DNA of 64,000 bases from Streptomyces davaonensis JCM 4913 (GTDB lineage: Bacteria; Actinomycetota; Actinomycetes; Streptomycetales; Streptomycetaceae), in assembly GCF_000349325.1 (NCBI RefSeq), contig NC_020504.1, positions 6,296,053 to 6,360,052 on the forward strand, read 5' to 3'. The notes below the pieces were generated by a model. That model was not told where the DNA came from. It saw only the letters and a list, made by a program, of their open reading frames with translations, and made no database searches. Both the position numbers and the translations under genes were made by a program. Shown here piece after piece: positions 62,352 through 64,000 of this stretch. How positions within the stretch are numbered: the stretch's first letter is position 1; every line of letters begins with the position of its first letter.

Positions 62352-62391
62352 AGGCGGACCTCACTTCCCGGTCGGGAAGGCGGGTCCGCCT
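62352..62391 (+). terminator. Two-hairpin terminator between rpmA and obg
   Basis: Outer stem aggcggacc (62352-62360) and ggtccgcct (62383-62391). Inner stem cttcccg (62364-62370) and cgggaag (62373-62379) within the loop. T residues follow. Confidence 0.8.
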
Positions 62392-62439
62392 TTCGCGTGT
62401 TGACATAGGTAAAACCCGTACTTTCTGGAGGCACACACC

Positions 62440-63882
62440 ATGACCACCTTCGTGGACCGCGTCGAACTGCATGTCGCCGCGGGTAACGGAGGTCACGGCT
62501 GTGCCTCCGTCCACCGTGAGAAGTTCAAGCCGCTCGGCGGGCCCGACGGCGGAAACGGCGGACGCGGCGGCGATGTCATCCTCACGGTCGACCAGTCTGT
62601 GACCACGCTGCTCGACTACCACCACTCCCCGCACCGCAAGGCCACCAACGGCAAGCCCGGTGAGGGCGGCAACCGCTCCGGCAAGGAAGGCCAGGACCTG
62701 ATCCTCCCGGTGCCGGACGGCACCGTGGTGCTGGACGGCGCGGGCAATGTCCTCGCCGACCTGGTCGGGCACGGCACCTCGTACGTCGCCGCCCAGGGCG
62801 GCCGGGGCGGTCTCGGCAACGCGGCCCTCGCCTCCGCCCGCCGCAAGGCGCCCGGCTTCGCCCTGCTCGGTGAGCCCGGGGACCTCCAGGACATCGTGCT
62901 GGAGCTGAAGACGGTCGCCGATGTGGCGCTGGTGGGCTACCCGAGCGCGGGCAAGTCCTCGTTGATCTCGGTGCTGAGCGCCGCCAAGCCGAAGATCGCC
63001 GACTACCCGTTCACCACGCTGGTGCCCAACCTCGGTGTGGTGACCGCCGGTTCGACCGTGTACACCATCGCCGACGTTCCGGGTCTCATCCCGGGCGCCA
63101 GCCAGGGCAAGGGCCTCGGCCTGGAGTTCCTGCGCCATGTCGAGCGGTGCAGTGTGCTGGTGCATGTGCTGGACACGGCGACTCTGGAGTCCGACCGTGA
63201 CCCGGTCTCCGACCTCGACATCATCGAGGCGGAGCTGCGGGAGTACGGCGGGCTCGACAACCGGCCGCGGATCGTCGTCATGAACAAGATCGACGTACCG
63301 GACGGCAAGGACCTCGCCGAGCTGGTGCGGCCGGATCTGGAGGCGCGGGGCTACCGGGTCTTCGAGGTGTCCGCGGTCGCCCATCTCGGGCTGAAGGAGC
63401 TCTCCTTCGCGCTCGCCGACCTGGTCGGCCGGGCGCGCGCCGCCAAGCCGAAGGAGGAGGCGACGCGGATCGTCATCCGGCCCAAGGCCGTGGACGACGC
63501 GGGCTTCTCCGTCGTACGCGAGGAGGACGGGCTGTTCCGGGTGCGTGGTGAGAAGCCGGAGCGCTGGGTGCGGCAGACCGACTTCAACAACGACGAGGCC
63601 GTCGGTTATCTCGCCGACCGGCTCAACCGCCTCGGTGTCGAGGAGCAGTTGATGAAGGCGGGCGCCCGCGCGGGCGACGGCGTCGCTATCGGGCCCGAGG
63701 ACAACGCCGTCGTCTTCGACTGGGAGCCGACCGTCATGGCCGGTGCCGAGATGCTCGGCCGGCGCGGTGAGGACCACCGGTTCGAGGAGCCGCGCCCCGC
63801 GGCCCAGCGCCGTAAGGACAAGCAGGCCGAACGGGACGAGTTCCAGCGGGAGTTCGACGACTTCGACCCCTTCGAGGGTTAA
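62440..63882 (+). CDS. obg: Obg family GTPase (CgtA)
   Basis: 480 residues. N-terminal glycine-rich Obg fold ([20 protein letters not shown]), G domain from about 160 with GYPSAGKSS (G1), the DVPG G3 motif and NKID (G4). A C-terminal OCT domain is followed by an acidic tail ([11 protein letters not shown]). Obg regulates 50S assembly and, in Streptomyces, the onset of aerial growth. GGAGG is 11 nt ahead of ATG. Confidence 0.96.
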   Translation: MTTFVDRVELHVAAGNGGHGCASVHREKFKPLGGPDGGNGGRGGDVILTVDQSVTTLLDYHHSPHRKATNGKPGEGGNRSGKEGQDLILPVPDGTVVLDGAGNVLADLVGHGTSYVAAQGGRGGLGNAALASARRKAPGFALLGEPGDLQDIVLELKTVADVALVGYPSAGKSSLISVLSAAKPKIADYPFTTLVPNLGVVTAGSTVYTIADVPGLIPGASQGKGLGLEFLRHVERCSVLVHVLDTATLESDRDPVSDLDIIEAELREYGGLDNRPRIVVMNKIDVPDGKDLAELVRPDLEARGYRVFEVSAVAHLGLKELSFALADLVGRARAAKPKEEATRIVIRPKAVDDAGFSVVREEDGLFRVRGEKPERWVRQTDFNNDEAVGYLADRLNRLGVEEQLMKAGARAGDGVAIGPEDNAVVFDWEPTVMAGAEMLGRRGEDHRFEEPRPAAQRRKDKQAERDEFQREFDDFDPFEG

Positions 63883-63953
63883 TCCCGGGGAAAGTGGGGG
63901 CGTACGGCAGGGCAACCAACTGTCGGTTCGGCGAGTCGTACTGGGCGGCGCGG

Positions 63954-64000
63954 ATGAGGATCTTGGTCCTCTCCGCGCTCAGCCGCCCTTTCGATGCCCG
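63954..64000 (+). CDS. Possible start of an unidentified gene, cut by the window end
   Basis: ATG 63954 opens MRILVLSALSRPFDAR before the edge, the kind of N-terminus seen in GT4-like glycosyltransferases. The opposite strand also has a GC-biased open frame through the same bases, so the coding strand is uncertain. 63883-63953 holds no visible gene. Confidence 0.2.
   Translation, partial: MRILVLSALSRPFDA

Noticed and set aside
63734..64000. A minus-strand frame reaching into the end of obg
   Set aside because: It is GC-biased but antisense to obg's end and has no stop before overlapping it; the evidence for either strand past 63882 is too thin.

Overview
The window is chromosomal DNA of a Streptomyces or very close relative. 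The GC content is very high, many starts are GTG, genes are followed by strong GC-rich hairpins, and the gene order tig-clpP1-clpP2-clpX ... valS-folC-ndk-mreB-mreC-mreD-mrdA-rodA ... rne-rplU-rpmA-obg is the actinobacterial core order. From memory, pepN, the DsbA-like protein, rpiB, nei, tig, clpP1, clpP2, clpX, valS, folC, the DUF4233 protein, ndk, rne, rplU, rpmA and obg occur in matching order around Rv2440c-Rv2467 of Mycobacterium tuberculosis. The window is that backbone with Streptomyces-type genes inserted between its blocks.

Left part (1-16.5 kb): the 3' part of a metallophosphoesterase gene runs into the right end of a stand-alone TnpB (IS200/IS605-type, RNA-guided nuclease family) element. 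An AbiEi-antitoxin/DUF559-like protein, aminopeptidase N and a mycothiol-dependent DsbA-like protein follow. A divergent sugar-metabolism locus has a 2-hydroxyacid dehydrogenase and two FGGY kinases, with what looks like the tail of a lost ABC-transporter ATPase. A histidine phosphatase, a DUF574-type SAM methyltransferase, an amino-acid permease, the biotin transporter BioY and a BBE-type flavin oxidase complete this part.

Middle (16.5-29 kb): a sortase-substrate-like secreted protein is divergent from a transmembrane Ser/Thr kinase whose linker carries tandem repeats. Then come a second permease, rpiB, nei, an Eis-like acetyltransferase, a SpoIIE-type phosphatase translationally coupled to a small HD alarmone-hydrolase-like protein, an acyltransferase, a one-helix membrane protein, and tRNA-Gly(UCC) and tRNA-Pro(UGG).

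Right part (29-64 kb): protein quality control (tig, clpP1, clpP2, clpX), then valS/folC/ndk, then the mreB and mreCD-mrdA-rodA wall-synthesis genes. Next come a CYTH/CHAD protein and a B12-binding-domain radical SAM protein. Its usual partner, a DUF2344/TIGR03936 protein, lies about 5.7 kb further on. Between them sits an accessory block: a small secreted protein, a family-2 glycosyltransferase, a polytopic GT39/PMT-like glycosyltransferase, a secreted collagen-like (Gly-Ala-Thr)n protein and a repetitive membrane-associated protein. RNase E, L21, L27 and Obg close the window.

The two most noteworthy accessory systems are the TnpB element with its hairpin end inside a host gene, and the collagen-like protein next to two glycosyltransferases. 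All functional calls rest on reading motifs and gene order; no database search was run.
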